Notes: a model not told the origin generated them from the letters alone. Numbered from the stretch's first letter, positions 25,072 to 34,955 are shown. The stretch is DNA of 45,781 nt from Pedobacter sp. MC2016-05 (GCF_026239735.1 NZ_JAPIVT010000029.1:1-45781); one strand, 5' to 3'. Program-made: numbers and translations.

Positions 25072-25641
25072 TTACCTGATCTTGTTCCTGATCCTGCTCA
25101 AGGCGTTAGGGGTGATTCCCAGTATCGAAGCAAGCTGGTTTATTGGTATTCTCTGGAGCATTTCGGGAGTTGATAAAAATCTGAGGTATCTTTCTTCGGC
25201 AGATAGCGTTTGGAAATTTAATAGCTGATCGATCATCCTTGCAGCTGTTGCTTCCCAGATTTTCCGGCCAAATTCCTCCCAACCTGGGATATAGGCATAA
25301 AGGAAATCCATATCCTTTTTATCAAGGACAATTAGCTCTGTTTCTTCAATGGCCTGTATATTAAACCGGGTCGGCTTTTGTGGATGGAGACTGGAAATCT
25401 CGGTAAAGAATTCATTTTGAAAGCATACCCAGGTAGTGGTTTCCCTGTCATTGACTTCATAATAAAACCTCAGGCCACCTTTAACAATGTAATAGTATTG
25501 ATTAGCGATCTGTCCAGCTTTTAAAACCAACTTACCTTTAGGAATAACTTTCAGTCTGCATTTAGAAATGACCAAATCTAATTCTTGGGGCTCAAGATAA
25601 ACCGTTTCGCCAATGAATTTACTAAAGTTTTTAATTTCCAT
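25072..25641 (-). CDS. Crp/Fnr-type transcriptional regulator
   Basis: A 189-residue cNMP-fold protein: VIPKGKLVLKAGQIANQYYY, then IVKGGLRFYYEVNDRETTTW (~33-72) and FFTEISSLHPQKPTRFNIQA. The C-terminal helix-turn-helix is IPINQLASILGITPNALSRI, then RNKIR. It is the first gene of a three-gene set with an alpha/beta hydrolase (77 bases downstream) and an NmrA-type reductase. It is likely a regulator of both, with an unknown effector. It is not closely like the Crp gene at 16704 beyond the shared fold. Confidence 0.88.
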   Translation of the reverse strand: MEIKNFSKFIGETVYLEPQELDLVISKCRLKVIPKGKLVLKAGQIANQYYYIVKGGLRFYYEVNDRETTTWVCFQNEFFTEISSLHPQKPTRFNIQAIEETELIVLDKKDMDFLYAYIPGWEEFGRKIWEATAARMIDQLLNFQTLSAEERYLRFLSTPEMLQRIPINQLASILGITPNALSRIRNKIR

Positions 25642-25832
25642 CTATAGTTGCAAACTTACTACAAAGCTCAAAACTCTTATCAAGATTGTGATTTTAAATG
25701 ATACGACTTTGCATCTCAGCTTATTATAGTGCATTGCAGACTTGATCAACAGGATTGGAAATAAAATACATTTTAAAGACTGATGACCCATATAAAGTGG
25801 CCCTAATATTTTGACTAGCTGATCTTCACTTT
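25642..25832. other. Intergenic DNA upstream of the Crp gene
   Basis: AT-rich leader for the reverse-strand Crp-hydrolase-NmrA set. No clear promoter box or coding content. Confidence 0.3.
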
Positions 25833-25962
25833 TTACATCTTTAGCATCCTTGAAAGATGTTTGCGGGCTTCGTGGATTCTGGTTTTGACAGTTTCAATAG
25901 GGATTCCAACTTCTTCTGCAATTTCATGATATTTGTAACCTTCAACATACCTACCTAGACAT
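25833..25962 (-). pseudogene. ECF sigma factor, region 4 remnant
   Basis: Reverse-strand codons ending at the stop 25835-25833 read RYVEGYKYHEIAEEVGIPIE, then TVKTRIHEARKHLSRMLKM. That is the sigma-70 region 4 helix-turn-helix of an ECF factor, where the family has FVEGxxYxEIAxxLGIPxGTVKSRI. The rest of the protein is missing: upstream the frame soon runs out with no region 2 recognisable. About 40 codons of a lost sigma gene remain. Confidence 0.7.
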
Positions 25963-26210
25963 ACCGATAAATTCGACCCGTTCTCGCCAATTTAAATAAT
26001 TGAAGATAATCAAAAACGGCAACCAATGTTTTACTGGTGAGACGGGGTCAATTTACTCCGGCTTATCCAGAATTGATAGTAAAGATAACCAAGTTAAGCA
26101 ACAAACTAATATTTTAGTTTAAAGTAGCGTGATAGTATTCAAAATACAATTTTAATCTTCTTTAATAATTAACAATCATTAAGTTTCAATTCTGTTACAT
26201 GAATCCTGTA
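25963..26210. other. Intergenic DNA with a possible second remnant
   Basis: A reverse-strand reading PRLTSKTLVAVFDYLQLFKL, then ARTGRIYRYV near 26045-25955 could be a relic that joins the sigma fragment. It is not identifiable. The rest is AT-rich. Confidence 0.25.
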
Positions 26211-26238
26211 TTGTTTTTTACCGCTTTTTTTATCTTTG
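26211..26238 (+). promoter_or_regulatory. Promoter of the RND efflux region (TTG-N17-TATCTTTG)
   Basis: TTG at 26211-26213 and TATCTTTG at 26231-26238 match the Bacteroidota consensus TTG-N17-23-TAnnTTTG, 19 bases before the ATG at 26258. It is the best promoter candidate in the window. Confidence 0.6.
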
Positions 26239-26257
26239 CCGAGATCCCTTTTTTAAA

Positions 26258-26650
26258 ATGTCAAGAAACCACACGTCTATAACCCGTACAGTACAGGCTT
26301 TGCGTTGCACCGTTTTCACGTTGGTGCTGGTACTTTTCGCACTTTTAAATTCATCATTTCCGAGTATTGGGCAGGAGGTTGGGTCTCATCTGGAAGATAT
26401 TGGGGAACAGGTTACGGAATTCGTAGGACTGGATAGCCAGCAAGTAAAACATCCTTTTAGCTTTGTTAAATCCAAGGCGAGCAAATACCGTAAAAAATAT
26501 AAACACCTGAATGACTCCGGCCTTGATTTACAAGCTTTCGCAAAACGGATCACCCGGAATTATACGGTTCCTAATTTAATAATTGGCTATCAGCAGCCAC
26601 AAATTTCTTTTGCCCAGCATGGGTTTCTTTACCGCTTAACTTATTTCTAA
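26258..26650 (+). CDS. Small exported protein upstream of the RND operon
   Basis: A 130-residue protein. The N-terminal hydrophobic stretch (residues ~16-32, TVFTLVLVLFALL) is a signal peptide or anchor. The middle has KYRKKYKHLNDSGLDLQAFA (76-95), and the end is NYTVPNLIIG ... FLYRLTYF. No known domain is recognised. The protein at 42318-41917 shares the short motifs KYRKK[YF], Y[TH][VT]PN and YRL at equivalent places, which suggests a small uncharacterised family. It is read from the promoter at 26211 and precedes the membrane-fusion gene by 107 bases, so it is probably the first gene of the efflux operon. Confidence 0.6.
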   Translation: MSRNHTSITRTVQALRCTVFTLVLVLFALLNSSFPSIGQEVGSHLEDIGEQVTEFVGLDSQQVKHPFSFVKSKASKYRKKYKHLNDSGLDLQAFAKRITRNYTVPNLIIGYQQPQISFAQHGFLYRLTYF

Positions 26651-26757
26651 AGAGTGCCATTTCTTTTTTTCGCCTATCCAATAGGTAATATGCGCTTTAA
26701 ATAATTTTAACTGAAGCTGCTTTGCTGTGCTTCTTTTTTTAGAAATAACAATCAACA

Positions 26758-27876
26758 ATGAAAATAAGATCGATGGTAATTCCTTTGCTTGCATTGGCTT
26801 TCGGAGCATGCAGGAATGGCAATACCGATAATAAAACAAAAGATATAGTTGAAATCCCTGTACTTAAACTGGAAATACAGGACACCTCGTTAACAAACGA
26901 TTATGTTGCCGATATGCAGGCGGTTAAAAATGTGGAAGTGCGTTCGCGGATGCATGGATTCATTGACCGGGTGCTGGTAGACGAAGGTCAGCAGGTAAAG
27001 CAAGGTCAGTTGCTGTTCCAGTTGAACGACCGAGAATATGCCATTGTATTGAACAGGGCTAAGGCAAATTTGGCAAGTGCACTCTCAGCGGCCAGTATCG
27101 CCGAGGTGGAATTGGAGCGAATCAAAACTTTGGTGGATAAAAAGGTCATATCCCCATCAGAATTATCATTGGGTGAAGCCAAATTGTCCGAAGCAGAATC
27201 GAGGATCAAAACTGCCAAAGCAATGATTGATGATGCCAATCAAAAACTGACTTATGCGAGGGTCAAGGCTCCATTTTCAGGCACGATAGACCGACTACCA
27301 CTTAAAGCAGGGAGTTTGGTGGAAGAAGGGGCATTGCTCACGACAGTTTCTGACACCAGACAGATGTATGCTTATTTTGATGTTTCGGAAAATGAATATC
27401 TGCAGTTCGTACGCAACGGCAAAGGCCGGTTCGACCAAAATAAGGAAACTACACTAATTCTATCAGATGGAAGCCTTTACCCGGTAAAAGGTAAAATACA
27501 GACCCACGAAAATGCTTTCTCTGATAATACCGGATCTATCGCTTTCCGGACCATGTTCGATAATCCAAACCAAATGCTTAAACATGGCGTATCAGGTAAA
27601 ATCCGCTTAAACTCCCGGTTGACAGGCAGTCTGCTGGTTCCTCAAAAATCTGTATTTGAAATACAGGATAAGAGCTATGTGTTTGTGCTCGATAAAAACA
27701 ATAGCGTTAAGATGAGAAGTTTTGTTCCAAAACTCAGCTTATCTGGTTATTATGTTGTGGGCGCAGGTTTGAAGCCGGGAGAAGTCATTGTTTATGAAGG
27801 CGTTCAGGAACTTCGCGATGGAAGGGTGATCAAACCGGTTTACACATCCATGAAAAAACTTTTAGCCAGCAAGTAA
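26758..27876 (+). CDS. RND efflux periplasmic adaptor (membrane fusion protein), lipoprotein
   Basis: A 372-residue AcrA/HlyD-type protein. Lipobox LALAFGAC puts the lipidated Cys at ~18. The lipoyl half-motifs are MHGFIDRVLVDEGQQVKQGQ, then LLFQLNDREY, and later YARVKAPFSGTIDRLPLKAG. Between them a helical hairpin (ANLASALSAASIAEVELERI, then KTLVDKKVISPSELSLGEAK) docks the outer-membrane channel. The beta-barrel and membrane-proximal domains follow. It links the inner-membrane transporter at 27947 and the channel at 31092. The start MKIRSMVIPLL is the natural one. It is in operon with both downstream genes (gaps 70 and 4 bases). Confidence 0.94.
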   Translation: MKIRSMVIPLLALAFGACRNGNTDNKTKDIVEIPVLKLEIQDTSLTNDYVADMQAVKNVEVRSRMHGFIDRVLVDEGQQVKQGQLLFQLNDREYAIVLNRAKANLASALSAASIAEVELERIKTLVDKKVISPSELSLGEAKLSEAESRIKTAKAMIDDANQKLTYARVKAPFSGTIDRLPLKAGSLVEEGALLTTVSDTRQMYAYFDVSENEYLQFVRNGKGRFDQNKETTLILSDGSLYPVKGKIQTHENAFSDNTGSIAFRTMFDNPNQMLKHGVSGKIRLNSRLTGSLLVPQKSVFEIQDKSYVFVLDKNNSVKMRSFVPKLSLSGYYVVGAGLKPGEVIVYEGVQELRDGRVIKPVYTSMKKLLASK

Positions 27877-27946
27877 TTAATCTTATTTTTCTTGGTCAAT
27901 GCCGCCTGTGCTTTGCGCATGGCCATGCATTTCAATATAAAAACAA

Positions 27947-30900
27947 ATGGTAGAAACATTTATCAGACGACCTGTGCTTTCACTGGTCATCTCATTAGTT
28001 TTAATTTTACTGGGTGTACTTGCCCTTTTTAAGCTCCCCATCACACAGTTTCCGGATATTGTTCCACCCTCTGTGGTAGTAACTGCGAGTTATAATGGCG
28101 CCAATGCCGAGGTTTGTGCAAAAGCAGTAGCCACACCTTTGGAGCGGGCAATAAACGGCGTTCCCGGCATGACTTATATGAACTCGGTGAGCAGTAACAA
28201 CGGGGTAACGCTGGTTCAGGTTTTTTTTAATGTGGGTACGGATCCCGATCAGGCCGCGGTGAACGTCCAGAACCGGGTAACTACCGTTTTGGATGAGTTG
28301 CCCGAAGAGGTAATCAAAGCGGGGGTTACCACGGAAAAAGAGGTCAACAGCATGCTGCTGTACTTAAACGTAACCAGTACCGACAAAGAAATGAACGAAG
28401 AGTTCATTTATAACTTTGCCGATATCAATGTATTGCAGGAACTCAAACGTATTGATGGGGTAGGTTTCGTGGAAATTATGGGCGCCCGTGATTATTCGAT
28501 GCGGGTTTGGCTCAAGCCTGACCGAATGAGGTCTTACAATTTATCGGTTGATGATATTGTCGGCATGATGCGCAAGCAAAATATTGAAGCTGCTCCGGGC
28601 GTTGCAGGGGAAAATTCGGGTACGGGACGTGAAGTGAAACAATATGTGCTGAAGTACGGAGGTAAGTTTAATAGCAAGGAGGCCTATGAAAGAATGGTGA
28701 TTAAGGCAGACCGTAACGGTGCGCTGATCCGTTTGAAAGATGTGGCAGACCTGGAATTTGGAACGGTGAGTTATGATATGGTTTCCAAAACCGACGGAAA
28801 CCCATCAGCTTCGATCATGATCAAGCAGCGCCCCGGATCAAATGCGAGCGAAGTGATAGATAACATCAAAGCCAAAATGGCGGAATTAAAGGAAACCAGT
28901 TTTCCGCCGGGAATGCAATATAACTATGCTTATGATGTTTCACGTTTCCTGGACGCCAGTATTCATGAAGTTTTGCGGACGCTCATCGAAGCTTTCATTT
29001 TGGTATTTATTGTGGTGTTTATATTTCTGCAGGATTTTCGAAGCACGTTAATACCCGCTCTGGCCGTTCCGGTTGCTTTGATCAGCACCCTGGCGTTTTT
29101 ACAGATCATGGGCTTTTCAATCAATATTCTAACGCTTTTCGCTCTGGTGCTGGCCATCGGAATTGTGGTCGATAATGCAATTGTAGTGGTCGAGGCCGTT
29201 CATGTAAAGATGTCTGAAGCGCATCTCTCGCCAATGGATGCCACAATCGCTGCGATGAAGGAAATTAGTGGAGCCATCGTGGCCATTACCCTGGTGATGT
29301 CGGCAGTATTTATTCCCGTTGCGTTTCTTTCTGGGCCAGTGGGCGTATTTTACAGGCAGTTTTCTTTAACGCTTGCCATATCCATTGTCATCTCTGGTAT
29401 AAATGCCCTAACCCTTACCCCGGCGCTATGTGCTTTGATGTTAAAACATAATCCTGAACAAGAGAAGAAAAAAAGCTTGTTGCAAAGATTTTTCACTGTA
29501 TTTAATAAAGGTTATGATCAAACGGAACGCAAATTCGGAACTCTGATCGGCCGCATCACTGGTAGGAAACCGGTAACTCTGATCTTACTGGTGTTTTTTA
29601 TATTCGCTACCTGGTTAGGGATCAGCATCCTGCCATCGGGATTTATTCCTACAGAAGATCAGGGAATGATTTATATCAATGTTACTACTCCTCCGGGATC
29701 CACTGTAGAGCGGACGGAGAAGGTGTTGGATCAGGTTCAACAGGTTACCCAATCACTTGGTGCTGTAGAAAACGTAAGTACTTTGGCTGGTTACAGTCTG
29801 ATGAGTGAAATCACAGGCGCTTCTTACGGCATGGGCATGATCAATCTTTCTCCCTGGGACAAGCGGAAAGAGAGCGTGGATGAACTGATTGCAGAGTTGA
29901 AGGCGAAAACCCGCCACATTTCAGATGCATCGATTGAGTTTTTTTCTCCTCCTACAGTTCCTGGTTTTGGGAATGCAAGTGGATTTGAACTGCGTTTGAT
30001 TGATAAGAACAAAGGAGAAGATATTGGCCGGACGGCAGAAGTAACCCAGGCGTTTTTGAAGGAACTCAATGAGAGCGAAAGTATCTCAGGTGCTTTCACC
30101 AGTTTCGATCCGAATTTTCCCCAATATTTAATCAATGTGGATCAGGATATGGCGGCTCAGAAAGGGGTGACCATCGACAATGCCATGAACACTTTACAAA
30201 CGCTCATTGGAAGTTATTATGCTACCAATTTTATTCGTTTCGGACAAATGTATAAAGTGATGGTGCAGGCTTATCCGCAGTACCGAGGTAAACCAGAAGA
30301 TCTGCTGAAGCTTTATGTAAAAAATGATCGGGGAGAAATGGTGCCGTATTCCACTTTCATCTCCCTGCAAAGAGTTTACGGGCCGGAGCAGATCAACCGC
30401 TATAACATGTATTCTTCTGCAATGATCACCGGTGAGGCCGCTGCGGGTCACAGCAGCAGCGAGGCCATTGCCCGGGTAGAAGCCACGGCAAAAGAAAAAC
30501 TGCCAAGGGGCTATACCATAGAATGGTCGGGGATGACACGCGAACAGATTTTATCCGGAAATCAGGCCGTCTATATTTTTATCATCTGTTTGATATTTGT
30601 GTATTTGCTGTTAGCTGCGCAGTATGAAAGTTTCCTGCTTCCGCTGCCAGTGCTTTTATCTTTACCCGCTGGAATTGCCGGCGCATTCTTTACGCTAAAA
30701 CTGGCTGGATTGGAAAATAACATCTATGCTCAGGTAGCGCTGGTGATGTTGATCGGCCTTTTAGGTAAAAATGCGATCCTGATCATAGAGTTTGCCGAAC
30801 AGAAAAGAAAAGAAGGAGCGACCGTGATCGAAGCGGCAAGGGTAGGTGCGGTGTCAAGATTACGCCCTATATTGATGACTTCTTTTGCTTTTGTTGCCGG

Positions 30901-31087
30901 TTTAATTCCCTTGTGTATCGCTTCTGGTGCCGGTGCTATCGGGAACAGATCTATTGGTATGACGGCGGTAGGGGGTATGCTTATCGGAACGCTGTTCGGC
31001 GTTTTGATCATCCCTGGTTTATATGCCTTACTGGCGCCAAAAAAACGTGAGCAGGACAAAGCAGTTGTTCCCTCCGAAAATCATTAA
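27947..31087 (+). CDS. RND multidrug efflux transporter, inner-membrane (HAE1 family)
   Basis: A 1046-residue AcrB-type pump; full length. The N-terminus MVETFIRRPVLSLVISLVLI is TM1. TM4 carries LAIGIVVDNAIVVVEAVHVK: the first of the two proton-relay Asp of AcrB is present and the second is Asn, a variant that I think also occurs in related Bacteroidota pumps. The C-terminal TM10 has LIGLLGKNAILIIEFAEQKR with the relay Lys. The porter motifs SSNNGVTLVQVFFNVGTDPD and PGVAGENSGTGREVKQYVLK are in place. It exports hydrophobic or amphiphilic compounds with H+ energy. Its partners are the adaptor 70 bases upstream and the channel 4 bases downstream. Confidence 0.95.
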   Translation: MVETFIRRPVLSLVISLVLILLGVLALFKLPITQFPDIVPPSVVVTASYNGANAEVCAKAVATPLERAINGVPGMTYMNSVSSNNGVTLVQVFFNVGTDPDQAAVNVQNRVTTVLDELPEEVIKAGVTTEKEVNSMLLYLNVTSTDKEMNEEFIYNFADINVLQELKRIDGVGFVEIMGARDYSMRVWLKPDRMRSYNLSVDDIVGMMRKQNIEAAPGVAGENSGTGREVKQYVLKYGGKFNSKEAYERMVIKADRNGALIRLKDVADLEFGTVSYDMVSKTDGNPSASIMIKQRPGSNASEVIDNIKAKMAELKETSFPPGMQYNYAYDVSRFLDASIHEVLRTLIEAFILVFIVVFIFLQDFRSTLIPALAVPVALISTLAFLQIMGFSINILTLFALVLAIGIVVDNAIVVVEAVHVKMSEAHLSPMDATIAAMKEISGAIVAITLVMSAVFIPVAFLSGPVGVFYRQFSLTLAISIVISGINALTLTPALCALMLKHNPEQEKKKSLLQRFFTVFNKGYDQTERKFGTLIGRITGRKPVTLILLVFFIFATWLGISILPSGFIPTEDQGMIYINVTTPPGSTVERTEKVLDQVQQVTQSLGAVENVSTLAGYSLMSEITGASYGMGMINLSPWDKRKESVDELIAELKAKTRHISDASIEFFSPPTVPGFGNASGFELRLIDKNKGEDIGRTAEVTQAFLKELNESESISGAFTSFDPNFPQYLINVDQDMAAQKGVTIDNAMNTLQTLIGSYYATNFIRFGQMYKVMVQAYPQYRGKPEDLLKLYVKNDRGEMVPYSTFISLQRVYGPEQINRYNMYSSAMITGEAAAGHSSSEAIARVEATAKEKLPRGYTIEWSGMTREQILSGNQAVYIFIICLIFVYLLLAAQYESFLLPLPVLLSLPAGIAGAFFTLKLAGLENNIYAQVALVMLIGLLGKNAILIIEFAEQKRKEGATVIEAARVGAVSRLRPILMTSFAFVAGLIPLCIASGAGAIGNRSIGMTAVGGMLIGTLFGVLIIPGLYALLAPKKREQDKAVVPSENH

Positions 31088-31091
31088 TGTT

Positions 31092-32528
31092 ATGAAAAGA
31101 AATCAATTTAAAACGATACAAAAATATATTTTTCCTGCAGTCCTAATCTTATTGGCGGCATGCAATACTGTAAAACGGGTTGCCCTGCCGGAAACCGTGA
31201 AAATGCCGGAAAAATTTAACACAGTCGCTGCTGCCCCGGAAGAAGCACTGGGATGGAAATCGATATTTACCCAAAGTGAGCTGGATACCCTGATCTCTAC
31301 GGCTTTGAAAGAAAACCTGGATATGAAATCAGGCATTCAGCGGGTACTGATTGCCGGTGCAAATCTCCGTTTGAGCAAGGCTGCACTTTTGCCTACACTT
31401 CGTGCAAGTATTTCCGGAGGTTTAGATCAGTTTGGAAAATACACGATGAATGGTGTGGGAAATTATGACACCAACTTCTCGGAAAATATCAACGCCGACC
31501 AGAAGATTCCCAGCCCGACTCCTGATTACTTCACAGGATTCAGAAGCTCTTGGGAAATCGATGTTTGGGGTAAGCTTTCTAAAAGAAAAGAGGCCGCCTA
31601 CCACCGCTATCTTTCCAGTACGAAAGGACTGAGATGGTATCAAACCCAATTAACCTGTCAGGTGGCGTCCTTGTACTATGAACTGATAGCTCTGGATAAA
31701 CGGTTGAAAATTTTAAAGGAAAATATCAAATTGCAGAATAAAGGGCTTGAAGTAGTAGAAGCACAAATGACCGGAGGCAGGGCTACTGCATTAGCGGTAA
31801 GTCAGTTCAAGGCGCAGCGTACCGCTACGCAGGGAAAACAGTTTGAGATCAGGCAGGCTATTACCCGGGTTGAAAACCAACTGAATTTATTGCTTGGCCG
31901 TTATCCCAAAGAAATTCATCGCGATACTTCAGCCATAAACTTACCGCTTCCAAAACAGGTTTACGCCGGTTTGCCGTCAGCCATCATATTAAACCGTCCG
32001 GATGTGCAGCAGGCAGAAGAAGAATTGAAAGCTGCTAAAGCTGATGTTTCTGCAGCAAGAAAAGCTTTTTTGCCAACCCTGACGCTGGATGCTTATGCAG
32101 GCTATAATGCTTTTAAACTGCCATTGTTGTTTTCGCCGGGCTCACTGGCTGCAGGTTTTTTGGGCGGCTTAACGGCTCCGATTTTAAATCGGGCAAGTTT
32201 GAAAAATGCCAATCTGGTTGCTAATGCTACTCAGCTGACTGCATTTTACCAGTATCAGCAAAGCTTAATTAATGGATACCAGGAAGTAACCATGCAGCTT
32301 TCTGCACTGCAGAATTATAAGCAGGCATATGATTACAAAACGACGGAAGTCGCAGAACTAAAGAATGCGGTTTCCACCGCAAATGATCTATACCTGGCAG
32401 GTTATGCCAGTTACCTCGAAGTCATTGTTGCGCAAGGCAGTGTGTTAAATGCTGAAATGGAGCAGGTAGATCTCAAACAGGCCTCTTATGCTGCCTTGAT
32501 CGGCTTATACCGGTCATTGGGTGGATAA
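31092..32528 (+). CDS. TolC-like outer-membrane efflux lipoprotein (NodT family)
   Basis: A 478-residue channel. I chose ATG 31092 (MKRNQFKTIQKY): it lies 4 bases after the RND stop and directly precedes the lipobox LILLAAC (Cys24), whereas the longer frame runs into the RND gene. Helical repeats of the NodT/OprM family follow: TALKENLDMKSGIQRVLIAG, SSWEIDVWGKLSKRKEAAYH and, in the second repeat, LPSAIILNRPDVQQAEEELK. It forms the trimeric outer-membrane duct for the pump; translational coupling to the RND gene is likely. No other gene is appended to the operon. Confidence 0.94.
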   Translation: MKRNQFKTIQKYIFPAVLILLAACNTVKRVALPETVKMPEKFNTVAAAPEEALGWKSIFTQSELDTLISTALKENLDMKSGIQRVLIAGANLRLSKAALLPTLRASISGGLDQFGKYTMNGVGNYDTNFSENINADQKIPSPTPDYFTGFRSSWEIDVWGKLSKRKEAAYHRYLSSTKGLRWYQTQLTCQVASLYYELIALDKRLKILKENIKLQNKGLEVVEAQMTGGRATALAVSQFKAQRTATQGKQFEIRQAITRVENQLNLLLGRYPKEIHRDTSAINLPLPKQVYAGLPSAIILNRPDVQQAEEELKAAKADVSAARKAFLPTLTLDAYAGYNAFKLPLLFSPGSLAAGFLGGLTAPILNRASLKNANLVANATQLTAFYQYQQSLINGYQEVTMQLSALQNYKQAYDYKTTEVAELKNAVSTANDLYLAGYASYLEVIVAQGSVLNAEMEQVDLKQASYAALIGLYRSLGG

Positions 32529-32540
32529 GGCTGGCTAAAA

Positions 32541-32653
32541 GAAGCAAGTCGCGAAGCACTGCCTATTAAATCAGATAGTTACGATAATAAAAGGTGGTGG
32601 CTATTTTGGATTTGATGCATTGATGATTTCAAATACAAACCGCGACTTGCTTC
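32541..32653. repeat. 113-base inverted-repeat element with 13-bp perfect ends
   Basis: GAAGCAAGTCGCG (32541-32553) is exactly complementary to CGCGACTTGCTTC (32641-32653). Inside are an ATTTG/CAAAT hairpin and no ORF. It begins 12 bases past the stop of the outer-membrane channel gene. It could be a terminator-like RNA hairpin, a MITE-like insertion, or a protein-binding palindrome. It lacks the AAA/TACC layout of the elements at 8693 and 17473. Confidence 0.55.
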
Positions 32654-33131
32654 GTTTCCAACCGGACAAAAGTGGTATGTAGCTTACGTTGATGAATTTG
32701 AATCCAGTAATTTTTAGCCTTATTGATGGTATTGAGATTTTTGGCAAAATACTGTCTCAAATCTTTTGATTAAGTTTTATTGCGCAATAACTTAACTATT
32801 CAAACTTTCCCTTTATTCAAATGAACAATCAAACTTTTGATTAGTTTTAGCGACGTCCCCAAACTGCAGTCTTAAATTCAATAATAGAGGGTAAAATTTA
32901 GATTCGATAATATTTAATTAGATATATTTTAATCATCATTGGAATCATTAGTGCTTAACTATCAATGTTATCGCTTCTAACAAATCTTGATCATCATCAA
33001 GATTCACTTCTTTCATCATGTGCTATGAAAGCACAGAAGTGTATACTTTAAATAATCTACCAATCTGCCCTAAGGGTTTAGCATTTAAGCTTACAGTTCA
33101 ATCAAGGAATTCTACTGTTACGATGCTGAAA
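32654..33131. other. Intergenic DNA downstream of the RND operon
   Basis: One short plus-strand open frame, TGQKWYVAYVDEFESSNF, ends near 32718 and may be a coding relic. The remainder is AT-rich, stop-dense DNA up to the antiporter stop. Confidence 0.3.
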
Positions 33132-34366
33132 TCAAAATCCTAATTTTTTCGCCAGTTTTCCAATGGTGAGTCCTTGAACTAAAATGGAGAATACGACAAT
33201 AATATAGGTGATGAGGACAAATTGTTCCCTGTGCATTCCCGAACTTAAGGAAAGGGCAAGCGCTACTGAAATGCCTCCGCGAAGACCTCCCCAGGTCATA
33301 ATCTTCACTGCATGTTTCTCAAACCTGACAGTGAAACGCATTAGTGAAACCGGCAAGTAAACCGAGACCCATCTGGCAAATAGTACGATCCCTATACTGA
33401 TTATTCCGATGTAGAATACTGTCGGATTGATCTTGATGATAAGCATTTCTACCCCAATAAATAGGAACAGTACGGCGTTGAGGATTTCATCAACCATCTC
33501 CCAGAATTTGCCCAGATAGTCTCTGGTAAGATCGGACATGCCCTCTCGTTTGGATTTGTTTCCCGTAAAAATTCCCGCAATAACCATGGCCAGTGGACCT
33601 GATAGATGAAGTCTGCCCGCTAAAAAGTATCCGCCGGAAACAATAGCAAGTGTTATTAATACCTCCACCTTATAATCATCAATACTTCTTAAGGCCCAGT
33701 ATCCGATATAACCCAGCAAGAGACCAAAAGCAATGCCGCCCAGTGCTTCGATCAGGAACAATTTACCAATAGATATAATTGAAACGTCGCCACTGCTTGA
33801 CCTGGCAATTTCAGCCAGGCTTACAAATATAACTATCGCAACCCCGTCATTGAATAGGGATTCTCCGGAAATTTTAAGCTCCAGGCTTGCCGGAATATTT
33901 GCTTTTTTTAGGATGCCAAGCACCGCGATCGGGTCGGTGGGAGAAATAAGTGCTCCGAAAAGCAGGCAATGAATCAGCGGGATTGGCATCTTAAACCAGC
34001 CAAACAACAGCCAAACCAAAACTCCAACTACAAAGTTGATATCAGTATTCCCACAGTAGCCAATACCAGTACCGGCAAGCGTTCGGCTCTTAACTTGCTT
34101 GCATCGATATGGATCGCTCCGGCAAAGAGTAGAAAGCTTAGCATAAAATTCATCAGTACATCCTGAAAATCCAGGGATGTTGCTAATGAGATTGCTTTCT
34201 CTGATAGCAATGATTTTGAATTCCCAATCGTCACCAATAGGATAGAGGAGATTAATGAGAGCGCCATGATGCCAATGGTGGGTGGCCATTTGATAAAGCG
34301 GTGGTTAATATATGCAAATATGGCGGCTAGTACAATCGTGATGGCTATAATCTCCTGGGTATTCAT
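33132..34366 (-). pseudogene. Na+/H+ antiporter (CPA1 family), one frameshift
   Basis: Reverse-strand reading starts MNTQEIIAITIVLAAIFAYI (from 34366) and continues to LPVLVLATVGILIST (to ~34036). The correct reading then jumps to the next frame, FVVGVLVWLLFGWFKMPIPL, and runs to the stop at 33132. Adding one T to the short T-run near 34036-34040 would give one ~410-residue, 11-12 TM antiporter. The ion-path motifs are intact: SPTDPIAVLGIL and SGESLFNDGVAIV (with the essential Asp), and WGGLRGGISVALAL near the end. It exchanges Na+ or K+ for H+. The single shift may be a sequence error or a fresh inactivation; the gene at 36342 could compensate. Confidence 0.8.
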
Positions 34367-34955
34367 TCTAGATTTAGTTAATTTGACTTTTTTTATTCTA
34401 TACCACTTCTGCGTAAATGGTCTTTTCAGAGAACGTGCTGATTGAATAGCCCGAATATAATCAATTAAAGCCTTTTGCTAATGTGAATTTGTATTGTGAT
34501 GTTAATTCAGACACACTTATTCCCGTACCCGCAAGTTTTGAACTGCTTATCGGTGCTTCCAAACAGAGGTCTTTGGAGGTAACGATGTTTAGTCGATCAC
34601 GCTTCGGGTGGCGATCGGGTTCAGCTTAAAAATAGTTCAATGAAGCAATTTTTGATCATTTACCTTTCAAATCATGCTAGCCGCTGGATTTTCTTTCGGC
34701 TTTGAATCGATGCTGTCCATTCAGCTGTAACTTCCCGATGAATTAAACTAACAAATAAGACCTGAGATGGTTGTTGATAGGAAGAATGTTCAGCTTAAGA
34801 CGAAATATCGTTGCGAAGGTTTCTAGAAATTCTGGCCGGTTTATCAACCAGACGATGTTTCCACATTGATGAGAAGATTTTAGTACTTATCACTATTAGA
34901 TTTTCAAAATGTCAACAAGATCGAGTTGAAGAAATTAATGATATAAGAGAGAGAA
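34367..34955. other. Intergenic DNA between divergent antiporter and DUF2254 genes
   Basis: 589 bases without a gene. A plus-strand reading DTLIPVPASFELLIGASKQR, then SLEVTMFSRSRFGW ending near 34629 lacks a start and is not recognised. Promoters for both divergent genes should be here, but none stands out. Confidence 0.3.

Noticed and set aside
31023..31091. Longer start for the outer-membrane channel protein
   Set aside because: It would overlap the RND gene by 65 bases; the ATG at 31092 sits right before a signal peptide and lipobox.
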